From Desulfovibrio sp. X2 (lineage in GTDB: Bacteria > Desulfobacterota > Desulfovibrionia > Desulfovibrionales > Desulfovibrionaceae), in contig NZ_ATHV01000055.1 of the NCBI RefSeq assembly GCF_000422205.1, forward strand, positions 44,161-108,160: 64,000 bases of DNA, in the 5' to 3' direction. The position numbers were made by a program, and so were the translations under genes. Positions within the stretch are counted from its first letter, which is position 1, and each line of letters starts with the position of its first letter. The notes under the pieces were generated by a model, which had not been told where the DNA came from, made no database searches, and saw nothing but the letters and a program-made list of their open reading frames with translations. Shown here piece after piece: positions 45,106-53,845 of the stretch.

Positions 45106-46215
45106 TCAGTCGAGGAAGGTCGCCTTGATGGTGATGAAGCCGTCGAGGTTGTCGAGGAAGAGGTCGAAGATGTCGGGATCGAAGTGGCTGCCGCGGCCCT
45201 TGCGCATGATCTCGAGCGTGGTCTCCACGCTGAAGGGCTCCTTGTAGGGCCTGCGCGAGGTCAGGGCGTCGAAGACGTCGGCCACGGCGCAGATGCGGCC
45301 GTAGAGCGGGATGTCCGTTTTGGAAAGGCCGCGCGGGTAGCCCGAGCCGTCCCATTTTTCGTGGTGCGTGTGGGCCACGAGCGCGCCCGCCTGCAGAAGC
45401 TCGGAGGTGGACTGGCCGAGGATGCGCGCGCCGATCTCGGCGTGCTGCTGCATGATCTTCCATTCGTTCGGGTCGAGCTTGCCGGGTTTGAGCAGGATGG
45501 CGTCGGGCACGCCGATCTTGCCCACGTCGTGCATGGGCGCGGCGTTGCGCAGAAGCTCCACCTCGTCCGCGGAAATCCCGTACTTGGCCGCCAGGAGGCC
45601 GGACATCTGGCCGATGCGGATGATGTGCTGCGCGGTCTCCTCGTCCTTGTACTCGGCCGCGCTGCACAGGCAGTGGATGGCCTCGCGGTAGGCGGCCGCC
45701 GTGCTGGCCTGCTGCTCGCGCAGGTTCTCCACGGCCACCTGCAGGGCCTGGGTGCGCACGCGCACGATCTCCTCGAGGTCGGCCTGGTAGCGCTTCACCG
45801 CGTCGCGTGATTCCTTCATGCGCAGGAGCGAGGTGGCGCGCACTTTGACCTCCATGAGGTCGATGGGCTTGGCGATGAAGTCGTTGGCCCCGGCCTCCAC
45901 CGCCCGCAGGCGGTCCTCCCGCCCGGTCAGGGTGGTGACGATGATCACCGGCAGCTCGGCGAGGCGCGGATCCTGGCGGATGGCCCGGGTGCAGGCGAAG
46001 CCGTCCATGCCGGGCATCATCACGTCGAGGAAGACGAGGTCGCAGGACTCGTCGAGCAGGGAGAGGGCCTCGGGACCGGACGAGGCCTGGATGACCTCGT
46101 GGCCCAGGGCCTTGAGCATCCCGTCGAGCACCTTGCGGTTCAGGCGGTCGTCGTCGACCACGAGGATGCGCTTGCCGCTGCCGGTCAGAGAGGTCGGAAG
46201 GGGAACGTCATGCAT
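45106..46215 (-). CDS. Response regulator with HD-GYP domain (c-di-GMP phosphodiesterase)
   Basis: A 369-residue two-domain regulator. The receiver domain (about 15-135) has the acidic pair in ILVVDDDRLN, the phospho-acceptor Asp in LVFLDVMMPGMDG and the Lys in DFIAKPID. A coiled linker leads to the HD-GYP domain (about 180-365) with HDVGKIGVPD, the HHEKWDGSGYPRGL signature and ICAVADVFDALTS. All HD and GYP residues are present, so it should hydrolyse c-di-GMP. No partner histidine kinase is adjacent. Upstream lie TTGAAA and TATGCA 16 bases apart, a weak promoter candidate very close to the ATG. Confidence 0.93.
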   Translation of the reverse strand: MHDVPLPTSLTGSGKRILVVDDDRLNRKVLDGMLKALGHEVIQASSGPEALSLLDESCDLVFLDVMMPGMDGFACTRAIRQDPRLAELPVIIVTTLTGREDRLRAVEAGANDFIAKPIDLMEVKVRATSLLRMKESRDAVKRYQADLEEIVRVRTQALQVAVENLREQQASTAAAYREAIHCLCSAAEYKDEETAQHIIRIGQMSGLLAAKYGISADEVELLRNAAPMHDVGKIGVPDAILLKPGKLDPNEWKIMQQHAEIGARILGQSTSELLQAGALVAHTHHEKWDGSGYPRGLSKTDIPLYGRICAVADVFDALTSRRPYKEPFSVETTLEIMRKGRGSHFDPDIFDLFLDNLDGFITIKATFLD

Positions 46216-46292
46216 GTCTTTGCATACCTTTTACGGAAGATTTTTCAAATACGAAAGCAGGGCCGTTATCCGCCTGCGCATTTTTGATCGGT

Positions 46293-47240
46293 CTATGCCC
46301 CGGGCGGCAGCAGTCCCGGAAAGAGCGAGAGGAGCAGGGGCATGGTGGCCGCCGCGGCCGCCGTCTCGGCGGTGATGACCGCGGCCATGAGCCCGTGGTC
46401 GCCGCCCATCTGCCTGGCCAGGATGAAGGACGAGGCCGAGACCGGGATGGCCGTGAAGATGACCGCCGCGCCGAAGGCCGCGCCTTCCACGCCCAGCAGG
46501 CGGCAGAAGAGCGCCGTGAGGAGCGGCAGGACCAGGAGCTTGGCCGTTCCGGCCGCGAGCACGCCGCGCACGTGCGCGCCGACGGACGAGGGGCGAAGAC
46601 CCGCGCCCACGGCCAGGAGACCCATGGGCAGCGAGGCGCTGCCGAGCACGCGCAGGGTCTCGCCGAGGGCGCTGGGCAGGCGCAGCCCCGCCGCGTTCAG
46701 GCAGAAGCCCGCGGCGCAGGAGAGGATCAGCGGGTTCCTCGCCAGCTCGCGCAGCACGCCCGGAAGGCCCGCGCCGCGCGGCTCTCCGTCCGGCCCCAGG
46801 CCGTAGCGGCCGAGCACCGAGACCGAGAGCACGTTGACCAGGGGGATCAGGGTCATGAGCGCCACGGCGGCCAGGGAGAGCCCCTCGGGCCCGAGCAGGG
46901 CAGCGGCCGCGGACAGGCCGACGTAGGTGTTGGGCCTGATGGCGCCCTGGAAGATCGAGGAGAAGGCCGGACCGTCGCGATGCACCAGGCGGCGCGCCGC
47001 GAGCAGCAGCACGGACACCGTGCAGACCGCGAGGATGAGCGCCAGGGCCATGCGGCCCAGGGCGTGGCCCGAGTCGATGCGCGCGAGCTTGTCCAGGAGC
47101 AGGGCGGGGAAGAGCACGTAGTAGGTCAGGGCCTCGGCCGCGGGCCAGAAGCCGGGCGCGGGAAAGCCGCGCCGCTTGAGCGCGTAGCCGAGGAGGATGA
47201 GCAGGAAGATGGGGGCCAGGGCCTGGATGATGGTGCTCAT
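46293..47240 (-). CDS. AEC (auxin efflux carrier) family transporter
   Basis: A 315-residue inner-membrane protein with about ten helices. Typical AEC marks are IFLLILLGYALKRRGF at the N-terminus, LTYYVLFPALLLDKLA, GAIRPNTYVGLSAAAAL and IPVSASSFILARQMGGD. Bacterial members carry malate, malonate or other dicarboxylates, or are uncharacterised; the substrate here cannot be read from sequence. It follows mutY on the same strand after 96 bases. Confidence 0.88.
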   Translation of the reverse strand: MSTIIQALAPIFLLILLGYALKRRGFPAPGFWPAAEALTYYVLFPALLLDKLARIDSGHALGRMALALILAVCTVSVLLLAARRLVHRDGPAFSSIFQGAIRPNTYVGLSAAAALLGPEGLSLAAVALMTLIPLVNVLSVSVLGRYGLGPDGEPRGAGLPGVLRELARNPLILSCAAGFCLNAAGLRLPSALGETLRVLGSASLPMGLLAVGAGLRPSSVGAHVRGVLAAGTAKLLVLPLLTALFCRLLGVEGAAFGAAVIFTAIPVSASSFILARQMGGDHGLMAAVITAETAAAAATMPLLLSLFPGLLPPGA

Positions 47241-47336
47241 GATCCGCCTTTGCGGTCCCGGGCGCGCGGCGGTCCGCCCGGGCCGCGAGCTTCGGCATGG
47301 ATGCCCGCGATGGTCTCGGAAAGCCCCGGCATGCCC

Positions 47337-48431
47337 TCAGCCCCACAGGGTGTCAAGGCGGATGTCCCGGCCGAGCCGGTCGATGAGCTTCTTGTGCCCG
47401 GCGGGAAAGGCGAAGGCATCGAGCCCCGCGAGGTCCACCCAGCGGCCTTCCTGGGCCGCGTGGAGCGCGGGCTCGGCCGCGCCGGACAGGCTCGTGAGCG
47501 CGTAGCAGTGCAGCGCCACGCGGTAGCGGGTGTAGCCGTGGCGGACCACGGCCAGCTTGGACGTGACCGCGACGTCGAGCCCGGTCTCCTCCCGGAACTC
47601 CCGGACCACGGCCTCGGCGGGCGTCTCGCCGGATTCCACCGTGCCGCCGGGAAACTCCCAGAGCCCGGCCCACACGCCCTGCGCCGGGCGCTTCTGGATG
47701 TAGATCATCCCTTCGCGCAGCAGCAGGCCCGAGGCCACGTCCATGGGGATGTAGTCCACGGCCTTGGCGGGCACGGGGCGCTCGAAGACGAGGTCCAGGC
47801 GGAAGGCCTCGCAGAAGGCCGAGACCGGGCATTCGGAGCAGCGCGGCCTCTTGGGCAGGCAGACGAGCGCGCCGAGCTCCATGAGCGCCTGGTTCAGCTC
47901 GCGGGCCCGGCCCGGGGGAATGAGGTCCTGGGCGGTCTTGACGATGAAGGCGTGGGTCTTCGGCTCCTTGGGCGGCAGGTCCAGGTCGAAGAGGCGGGCG
48001 AAGACCCGCTCCACGTTGGCGTCCACCGCGGGCACGTCGCGGCCGTAGGCGATGGCGGCGATGGCTCCGGCCGTGTAGGGGCCGATGCCCGGAAGCTTCG
48101 CGAGGGCGGCGGGGTCGTCCGGCAGGCGGCCGCCGTGGTGCGAATCGAGCTCGCGCGCGCAGGCCAGGAGGTTCCGGGCCCGGCTGTAGTAGCCGAGGCC
48201 CTCCCAGAGCTTCAGCACCTCCTCCTCGTCCGCCGCCGCCAGGGCGGAGACGTCCGGGAAGCGGCCCAGGAAGCGCTCGAAATAGCCCACGGCCCGGTCC
48301 ATCTGCGTCTGCTGCAGCATGATCTCCGAGAGCCAGACCTGGTAGGGGTCGTAGCTCTTCCGCCAGGGCAGGGCGCGGGCGCTCTGCCCGAACCAGTCGA
48401 GCAGCGCCGCGGCGATTGCCGAAAGGTCCAT
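47337..48431 (-). CDS. mutY: A/G-specific adenine glycosylase MutY
   Basis: A 364-residue DNA-repair enzyme removing adenine mispaired with 8-oxoguanine. It has the helix-hairpin-helix [18 protein letters not shown] with the catalytic Asp in [14 protein letters not shown], the catalytic Glu in [10 protein letters not shown], the [4Fe-4S] ligands in [17 protein letters not shown] and a C-terminal Nudix-like domain ([24 protein letters not shown]) that recognises oxoG. All key residues are present. Confidence 0.96.
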   Translation of the reverse strand: MDLSAIAAALLDWFGQSARALPWRKSYDPYQVWLSEIMLQQTQMDRAVGYFERFLGRFPDVSALAAADEEEVLKLWEGLGYYSRARNLLACARELDSHHGGRLPDDPAALAKLPGIGPYTAGAIAAIAYGRDVPAVDANVERVFARLFDLDLPPKEPKTHAFIVKTAQDLIPPGRARELNQALMELGALVCLPKRPRCSECPVSAFCEAFRLDLVFERPVPAKAVDYIPMDVASGLLLREGMIYIQKRPAQGVWAGLWEFPGGTVESGETPAEAVVREFREETGLDVAVTSKLAVVRHGYTRYRVALHCYALTSLSGAAEPALHAAQEGRWVDLAGLDAFAFPAGHKKLIDRLGRDIRLDTLWG

Positions 48432-48462
48432 GGACGGCGCCGGACGCGGGGCGAGCAGGGCC

Positions 48463-48885
48463 TCAGGCCCCGGCGCAGCGCACGGTAAGGGGGATGACGT
48501 GCAGGTCCGGGGCCAGGGTCTGCGTGGCGTCCAGCTCGAAGGAGACCGACGTGGAGTCGCCGCAGGCCATGGCTGCGAGCTCCGCGGCCAGCCCCTTGAC
48601 GTCCAGCACCGGATGGCGGGCGAAGACCTGGGGCAGGCCGTAGGTCAGGCTGCAGCGCAGGCAGTGGCCGGGACGCTGGTGCAGGCGGAACTCGAAGCGC
48701 AGCTCGCCCGAGCCCGCTCCGGCGAAGACGAGGGAGATGTCGTAGGCCCCTTCGGAGGCGTCGCCGAACATGGCCTCGAAAAAGCTGTCGGCGCGCGCGG
48801 CCGGGAAGAGGCCGGACAGGGCCTCGGGCGAGAAGGTCGCGGCCAGGGTCTCGGGGGAAGGCAGCGAGAAGGACGTCGTGGTCAT
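48463..48885 (-). CDS. Hypothetical protein
   Basis: A 140-residue soluble protein. The start at 48885 (MTTTSFSLP) has TGGAG upstream; a longer frame to 48936 is open but lacks a ribosome site. It is a beta-rich sequence ([20 protein letters not shown]) with single Cys residues in [24 protein letters not shown] and the C-terminus. No family is recognised. It sits 31 bases upstream of mutY on the same strand, so the two probably share a transcript. Confidence 0.6.
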   Translation of the reverse strand: MTTTSFSLPSPETLAATFSPEALSGLFPAARADSFFEAMFGDASEGAYDISLVFAGAGSGELRFEFRLHQRPGHCLRCSLTYGLPQVFARHPVLDVKGLAAELAAMACGDSTSVSFELDATQTLAPDLHVIPLTVRCAGA

Positions 48886-49126
48886 GAAAAGCTCCAGGGA
48901 TGCTCCGGGATCGTCGGCCAGAGGCTCCCCGGGCAAGAACGTCGGGCGTCCTCGAAAAAGGGGCCCGCGAAGGGGGAAATGTTTCGCATGATCACGCCCC
49001 TGTCAAGGGGCGCGGAAGGGCCTGGCCCGAGGCCCGGGAGGCCTGGTCGAAGGCGTCTGGGGTGTCCGTGGCTCTCGGCGCGAGCCGGATGCGCGGCGCG
49101 GGAAAGGCGCGTCGGACGGCGCTTTT

Positions 49127-49876
49127 TCAGCGGCCCGACCTGCCCTGGGCCGCCACGGCGGCCTGGGCCTCGGCGATGGCCTCCTGGTCGCCGAGGTAGA
49201 AGCTTTTTTGCGGCCTCAGGTCGTCGTCGAGCTCGTAGACCAGGGGCACGCCCGTGGGGATGTTGAGCCCCACGATGTCCGCGTCCGAGATGCCGTCCAG
49301 GTATTTGACCAGGCCGCGCAGCGAGTTGCCGTGGGCGCAGACGAGCACCCGCCTGCCCGCGCGGATGTCGGGCACGATGGCCTCGTGCCAGTAGGGCAGG
49401 GTGCGGTCGATGGTCAGCTTGAGGCTCTCGGCGAGCGGCAGCTCGTCCTCGGAAAGTCCCGCGTAGCGCGGGTCTCGGCCGGGGTAGCGCTCGTCGTCCG
49501 GCGTCAGGGCCGGGGGCGGGGTGTCGTAGCTGCGCCGCCATATCTTGACCTGCTCGTCGCCGAACTTCTCGGCCGTCTCGGACTTGTTGAGCCCCTGCAG
49601 GGCGCCGTAGTGGCGCTCGTTGAGCCGCCAGGAGCGGTGCACGGGCAGCCACATCAGGTCCATGTCGTCCAGCGTGATCCACAGCGTGCGGATGGCCCGC
49701 TTGAGCACCGAGGTGTGGCAGACGTCGAAGCCGTAGCCGCCTGCGAGCAGCTGGCGCGCGCCGTCGTGGGCCTCGGCCACGCCCTGTTCGGTGAGGTCCA
49801 CGTCGGTCCAGCCGGTGAAGCGGTTTTCCAGGTTCCAGGCGCTCTGGCCGTGGCGCAGAAGGACGAGGGTGTGCAT
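49127..49876 (-). CDS. gpmA: 2,3-bisphosphoglycerate-dependent phosphoglycerate mutase
   Basis: A 249-residue glycolytic enzyme interconverting 2- and 3-phosphoglycerate. The phospho-His is in [19 protein letters not shown]; further marks are [26 protein letters not shown] and the second catalytic His in [13 protein letters not shown]. The start at 49876 has AGGGAG upstream and fits family alignments; an upstream in-frame ATG at 49939 is less likely. It is divergent from the Rnf operon. Confidence 0.96.
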   Translation of the reverse strand: MHTLVLLRHGQSAWNLENRFTGWTDVDLTEQGVAEAHDGARQLLAGGYGFDVCHTSVLKRAIRTLWITLDDMDLMWLPVHRSWRLNERHYGALQGLNKSETAEKFGDEQVKIWRRSYDTPPPALTPDDERYPGRDPRYAGLSEDELPLAESLKLTIDRTLPYWHEAIVPDIRAGRRVLVCAHGNSLRGLVKYLDGISDADIVGLNIPTGVPLVYELDDDLRPQKSFYLGDQEAIAEAQAAVAAQGRSGR

Positions 49877-50043
49877 GGCGGCTCCCTGTTCGGTTTTCGG
49901 GCCGCGCGGGGCGCGGCATCCTGAACTTTGCAATGACACCCAAAAAGAGGCTTCAGGTCAAGCGCGGAGAACCTCGTAGCGCAGGCGGGCTTTGCGTTTT
50001 TTTATTTTCGTGCTATGTCGTCTGAAATTCAGGGAAATTGACT

Positions 50044-50055
50044 GGTTGATCAACC
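50044..50055. promoter_or_regulatory. Perfect 12-bp palindrome before the Rnf operon
   Basis: GGTTGATCAACC is perfectly symmetrical and ends 13 bases before the ATG of dhcA. A weak promoter (TTGCGT, 16 bases, TATGTC at 49992-50019) lies just upstream, so a bound protein would block early transcription. It contains TTGATCAA but not the spacing of an FNR box. The regulator is unknown. Confidence 0.4.
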
Positions 50056-50068
50056 TGAGCGAGGCGTC

Positions 50069-50860
50069 ATGGAAAAGCGGTTGCGTCCTATGGCCTTTGC
50101 AGTGGTGATTCTCGCCGTGACCGCCTTCATCGGGTATGCCGTGCCGGAAGCGAAGCCTTCGCCTCCGAAGCGGGTGCTGCTCGAAAATCCAGGTGGGCCG
50201 GTGGTCTTCGAGCACGCCAGGCACGAGGGCTACGACCTCAAGTGCGTGCAGTGCCACCACGCCTCCAAGGTTTCCACCACCGAGGTCGGCTGCGGCACCT
50301 GCCATCCGGCCGAGTTCGACCAGCATTTCGTCAAGAACCACATCCACTGGTTCGAGGGCCGCGCGGCCTGCGCCACCTGCCACCACCTGGAATGGGGCAA
50401 GCCCATCTTTGACCATGCCCTGCACGAGGAGGTGGCCGGGGGGTGCGACTCCTGCCACCACGCGGACAAGTCCATCGAGCCCAAGGAGCAGCGCTGCTCC
50501 AACTGCCACGCCATCCCCCGCTCGCCCATGGCCGCGGCCAAGCCGGTCCCGTCCGGCACGCCGCCGTCGCTGCGCGACGCGGTCCACGCCCGCTGCCGGG
50601 CCTGCCACGAGGACATGTTCGAGAAGGAGCTTACCGGCTGCTCCAACTGCCACTCGCGCAAGAACATGCCGGACGTGGACTGGAACAATCCCACGGCCTG
50701 CCGTGAGTGCCACGACAAGCCCCGCGAGTCCCTGGTGCCCACGCGCAAGGACGCCTTCCACAAGCAGTGCATGGGCTGCCACAAGAAGCTCGGGAAGGGG
50801 CCGTACAGGGACGACAAGGACGTCAAGGACTGCGGCCGCTGCCATCTGCCGACCCGCTAG
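50069..50860 (+). CDS. dhcA: Decaheme cytochrome c of the Rnf operon
   Basis: A 263-residue periplasmic cytochrome with an N-terminal signal or anchor (residues 5-25). Ten CxxCH sites are counted: CVQCH, CGTCH, CATCH, CDSCH, CSNCH, CRACH, CSNCH, CRECH, CMGCH and CGRCH, with additional His residues as axial ligands, in the style of cytochrome c3-derived proteins. In Desulfovibrio a decaheme gene is known to precede rnfCDGEAB and is thought to link the Rnf complex to the periplasmic cytochrome c3 pool. A weak GAGG ribosome site is present. rnfC starts 196 bases later. Confidence 0.92.
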   Translation: MEKRLRPMAFAVVILAVTAFIGYAVPEAKPSPPKRVLLENPGGPVVFEHARHEGYDLKCVQCHHASKVSTTEVGCGTCHPAEFDQHFVKNHIHWFEGRAACATCHHLEWGKPIFDHALHEEVAGGCDSCHHADKSIEPKEQRCSNCHAIPRSPMAAAKPVPSGTPPSLRDAVHARCRACHEDMFEKELTGCSNCHSRKNMPDVDWNNPTACRECHDKPRESLVPTRKDAFHKQCMGCHKKLGKGPYRDDKDVKDCGRCHLPTR

Positions 50861-50994
50861 TGCCGCAGGTGTTGAGGAAGTATTGACATGCACGACGGGG
50901 ACCGGGCGCGGCACGAGAGTCGGACAGAGGTCCGGCTCCGTCGCCAGCGGCGGCGTGAGCGAGCCGAAAACCGCGTTTTCGGCGCGGCGGCCCT

Positions 50995-51024
50995 CCGCGG
51001 AATACGGCTTTGTGTATTTTGCGG
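50995..51024. repeat. Palindromic repeat copy 2
   Basis: CCGCGGAATACG, loop GCTTTG, TGTATTTTGCGG: 27 of 30 bases equal those of the hairpin at 26549-26578, and both are followed by ACG. The similarity also includes the segment starting at the upstream gene's stop (CGCTAGTG(T/C)CGC at 50856), but about 90 extra bases lie between in this copy. It occupies the dhcA-rnfC gap, together with another hairpin (CCGAAAAC/GTTTTCGG near 50964-50982). Confidence 0.6.
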
Positions 51025-51056
51025 ACGCCATATGAGACCCCAGGGGGATGAGGAAC

Positions 51057-52283
51057 ATGGACGTATTTCGGCTTGCTGACCAGGCCGCGCCCATCGAGCC
51101 CGTACCGGCGCCCGAGCGCGTGCGCCTGCCGCTCCTCGGCGCGGGCGTGTGCGTCGGGGTGGGCGACGCGGTCGTGCGCGACCAGCGCGTGGCCGTGGCC
51201 GCGCGGCCCGGCCTGGGCGACGTGCACGCCTCGGTGGCCGGGGTCGTGGTCGCCATCGACGACGCCGCCCTGACCATAGAGAACGCGGGCGAGACCGGCC
51301 GCGAGCCGCGCGGCGAGCTCGCGGGCGCGGCGCCCGCAGAGCTCTGCCGCTCTCTCGCATCCCTGGGCGTGCGCTGCGACGACCTCCTCGAGGCCGATCT
51401 GGTCGTGGTCAACGCCCTGGAGCCAGAGCCGGGCGTCTCCTCGTTCATGGCCCTCGCGCGCCACGAGAATCAGGTGCTCCAGGCGGGCGCCGCGCTCCTG
51501 CAGCGCATTCTCGAGCCCTCGCGCATCGTCCTGGCCGCGCCCAAGGGGGCGGGGCTGACGCTCGGCCACAACCCCGTGCACGAGCTTTCCGTGCGCTATC
51601 CCGAGAATCTCGACCCCCTGGTCGTGCGCGCCGTGACCGGCAAGGAACGCCCGGCCGAGGTCGTGTCCATGGGCGTGGACAGGCTCTGGCGCATGGGCGT
51701 CGCCTCGCGCGGGCGCCCCGTGACCGAGACCGTGCTGAGCGTGGGCGGGAAGAACCTGCGCGTGGCCGTGGGCACGCCCGTGCGCCTGGTGCTCGAGGCC
51801 GCGGGGCTCGCGCCCGAGCCGGGCGACCGCGTGCTCCTCGGCGGCGTCTTCAGGGGCGAGGCCCTGTGGGACCTGGACGCCCCCGTGCCCAAGGAGGCCT
51901 ACGCGCTCACCGTGGTGCCGCGCGACCTGGCCGCGCACTACGGCGAGCACCCCTGCATCAACTGCGGCGAGTGCCATCTCGTCTGTCCGGCGCGCATCCT
52001 GGTTGGCATCATGGCCCGCTTCGCGGAGTTCGGCTTCTGGGAGAAGGCGCGTGCCTACGACCTGGACTCGTGCATCGAATGCGGGCTGTGCGCCTACGTC
52101 TGCCCGGCGCGCCGCCCGCTCCTGCAGTACATCCGCCTTGCCAGGCACGAGCTGTCCCTGGTCGAGGAGTTCGCGCCGGGGCCCCAGCCGCCGGAGGGCG
52201 CAACCCTCGATCCGTCCGCCGATCCGTCGGGCAGTCCGTCCGGCAATCCTTCGGGTAACCCGTCCGAGGAGGCACGCGCGTGA
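51057..52283 (+). CDS. rnfC: Rnf complex subunit C (variant lacking the NADH/FMN loop)
   Basis: A 408-residue peripheral subunit. The N-terminal barrel-like domain (LPLLGAGVCVGVGDAVV) and the core LVVVNALEPEPGVSSFMALARHE fit RnfC. Two [4Fe-4S] sets are intact: CINCGECHLVC (from about residue 300) and CIECGLCAYVC (about 339). The glycine-rich GGAGFPT-type loop that binds FMN and NADH in ordinary RnfC is not visible; the segment before LVVVNA reads SLASLGVRCDDLLEA. The C-terminal tail has a 12-base imperfect repeat giving DPSADPSGSPSGNPSGNPS. ATG 51057 with AGGA upstream is chosen over ATG 51048. It overlaps rnfD (GTGA). Confidence 0.9.
   Translation: MDVFRLADQAAPIEPVPAPERVRLPLLGAGVCVGVGDAVVRDQRVAVAARPGLGDVHASVAGVVVAIDDAALTIENAGETGREPRGELAGAAPAELCRSLASLGVRCDDLLEADLVVVNALEPEPGVSSFMALARHENQVLQAGAALLQRILEPSRIVLAAPKGAGLTLGHNPVHELSVRYPENLDPLVVRAVTGKERPAEVVSMGVDRLWRMGVASRGRPVTETVLSVGGKNLRVAVGTPVRLVLEAAGLAPEPGDRVLLGGVFRGEALWDLDAPVPKEAYALTVVPRDLAAHYGEHPCINCGECHLVCPARILVGIMARFAEFGFWEKARAYDLDSCIECGLCAYVCPARRPLLQYIRLARHELSLVEEFAPGPQPPEGATLDPSADPSGSPSGNPSGNPSEEARA
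52209..52265 (+). repeat. 12-base tandem repeat in the rnfC tail
   Basis: Imperfect copies of a unit like GGCAATCCGTCC encode the Pro-Ser-Gly/Asp-Asn tail at the end of RnfC. Such repeats can change copy number by slippage. The rnfD ribosome site AGGAGG lies immediately after, at 52267-52272. Confidence 0.6.
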
Positions 52284-53251
52284 AGCCCATCAAGCTCACC
52301 GTCTCCTGTCCGCCGCACATCCACTGCGGCCGCTCCGTGCGGGGGCTGATGCACGAGAGTGCGGCCGCGCTCCTGCCCGCTGCCGTCATGGCCGTGTGGT
52401 GGTACGGCGTGCCCGCGCTGCGCGTCATGGCCCTGGCCACGGCCGCGGCCGTCACCACGCAGTGGGCCATAGAGCGCCTCACCGGCCGCGAGATAGGCGT
52501 CGACGACGGCAGCGCCCTGCTCACGGGGCTCGTCTTCGCCTTCCTCCTGCCCTCGAGCGCCCCCTGGTGGCTGGTGATCATCGGCGCGGTCATCGCGCTG
52601 GGCCTCGGCCGCGCGGCCTTCGGCGGACTCGGGGGCAACCCCCTGAACCCGGCGCTCATCGCCTGGGCCATCTGCCTGCTCTCCTGGAAGGGGCACATGA
52701 ACCCGGACTTCACGGTGCTCGACTCCGCCCTCGGCTCGCCCCTGGCCACCTTGCGCTACCAGGGCGCGCTCGAGGCCGCGAAGATCTCGCCCCTGGCCCT
52801 GCTCGAGGGCGCCCAGCTCTCGGGGCTCGGCGACGCCCAGGCCGGGGCGCTGCTCCTGGGCGGGCTCTGGCTCCTCGCGCGCAGGCGCCTGCGCCCGCAC
52901 ATCCCCCTGGCCTTCCTGGCGGGCACGGCGGCCACGGCCTTCTGCTTCCGCCTGGTCTGGCCCGAGACCTCGGCCTCGCCGCTCTTCCACGTCCTGGCCG
53001 GAGGCACGGTCTTCGCCGCCTTCTTCCTGGCCACGGAGCAGGCCTCGAGCCCGGTCACGCGGCGCGGCATGGTCGTCTACGGCCTCTTCGCCGGGGCCAT
53101 GACCGTGGTCATCAGGACCTGGGGCATCTGGCTCGACGGCGCGCCCTTCGCCGTGCTCCTGGCAAACCTCGTCACGCCGATGTGCGACCGCCTAAGGCCC
53201 CGGGCATTCCCGCCCCGGCCCGCGGCGCCCAGGCTTTCCTCCGGGGGTTGA
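52280..53251 (+). CDS. rnfD: Rnf complex subunit D
   Basis: A 323-residue integral membrane subunit (NqrB/RnfD family) with about nine helices. It begins at GTG 52280 inside the rnfC stop, with AGGAGG 7 bases before. Family marks are PPHIHCGRSVRGLMHESAAALLPA, LLTGLVFAFLLPSSAPWW and FGGLGGNPLNPALIAW. At the usual covalent-FMN site, where the family has SGATPL, the sequence is Asp148-Ser-Ala-Leu-Gly-Ser153-Pro-Leu: the Thr is missing and one residue is deleted, with Ser153 as the only hydroxyl nearby. Flavinylation is therefore uncertain. Confidence 0.92.
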   Translation: MKPIKLTVSCPPHIHCGRSVRGLMHESAAALLPAAVMAVWWYGVPALRVMALATAAAVTTQWAIERLTGREIGVDDGSALLTGLVFAFLLPSSAPWWLVIIGAVIALGLGRAAFGGLGGNPLNPALIAWAICLLSWKGHMNPDFTVLDSALGSPLATLRYQGALEAAKISPLALLEGAQLSGLGDAQAGALLLGGLWLLARRRLRPHIPLAFLAGTAATAFCFRLVWPETSASPLFHVLAGGTVFAAFFLATEQASSPVTRRGMVVYGLFAGAMTVVIRTWGIWLDGAPFAVLLANLVTPMCDRLRPRAFPPRPAAPRLSSGG

Positions 53252-53254
53252 GCC

Positions 53255-53845
53255 ATGCGTGAGACCTTTTCCATGATCCTCGTCCTCTCGCTCATCTGCG
53301 GCGCCTCGGGCTACGTCCTGGCCACGCTCAAGGAGAAGACCGCGCCGCGCATCGAGGTCCAGGAGCTGACCTTCGTCAAGGGACCCGCCCTGGCCACGGC
53401 CTTCGGCTCGTTCGACAACGACCCCATCGCGGAGCGCAAGAGCGTGGCCCTGCCGGACGGCGGCCACCTGCTGGTCTTCCCGGCCAGGCAGGGCGGCAAG
53501 CTCGTGGCCGTGGCCTTCGAGCGCTTCGCCAACGGCTTCGGCGGCCCGGTCGGGGTCATGGTCGGCTTCGACCTCGCCAAGGACGCCCTGACCGGCATCG
53601 GCATCACCACCCTGCACGAGACCCCGGGCGTGGGCATGCGGGTCACGGGCATGGGCTTCCTCAAGCAGTACCGCGACCATCCCTTCTCCGGGCTGGCGCT
53701 GAAGTCCCAGGGGGGCGACGTGGACGCCGTGTCCGGGGCCACCATCTCCTCCACGGCCGTGAGCAAGGCCGTGGGCGATGCCCTGGCCACCTACAAGGCG
53801 ATCAAGCCCGAACTGCTGAAGGCCTTTTCCGGAGGCGCCGCATGA
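53255..53845 (+). CDS. rnfG: Rnf complex subunit G (FMN-binding)
   Basis: A 196-residue subunit with one N-terminal helix (residues 4-22) and a periplasmic FMN-binding domain. The flavinylation motif DAVSGATISS is complete, with Thr163 as the covalent FMN site added by ApbE. The family block LHETPGVGMRV is also present. It starts 3 bases after rnfD and overlaps rnfE by 4 bases. Confidence 0.95.
   Translation: MRETFSMILVLSLICGASGYVLATLKEKTAPRIEVQELTFVKGPALATAFGSFDNDPIAERKSVALPDGGHLLVFPARQGGKLVAVAFERFANGFGGPVGVMVGFDLAKDALTGIGITTLHETPGVGMRVTGMGFLKQYRDHPFSGLALKSQGGDVDAVSGATISSTAVSKAVGDALATYKAIKPELLKAFSGGAA

Noticed and set aside
50041..50056. FNR/CRP-type box upstream of dhcA
   Set aside because: TTGATCAA has no central spacer; the half-site distance does not match TTGAT-N4-ATCAA.
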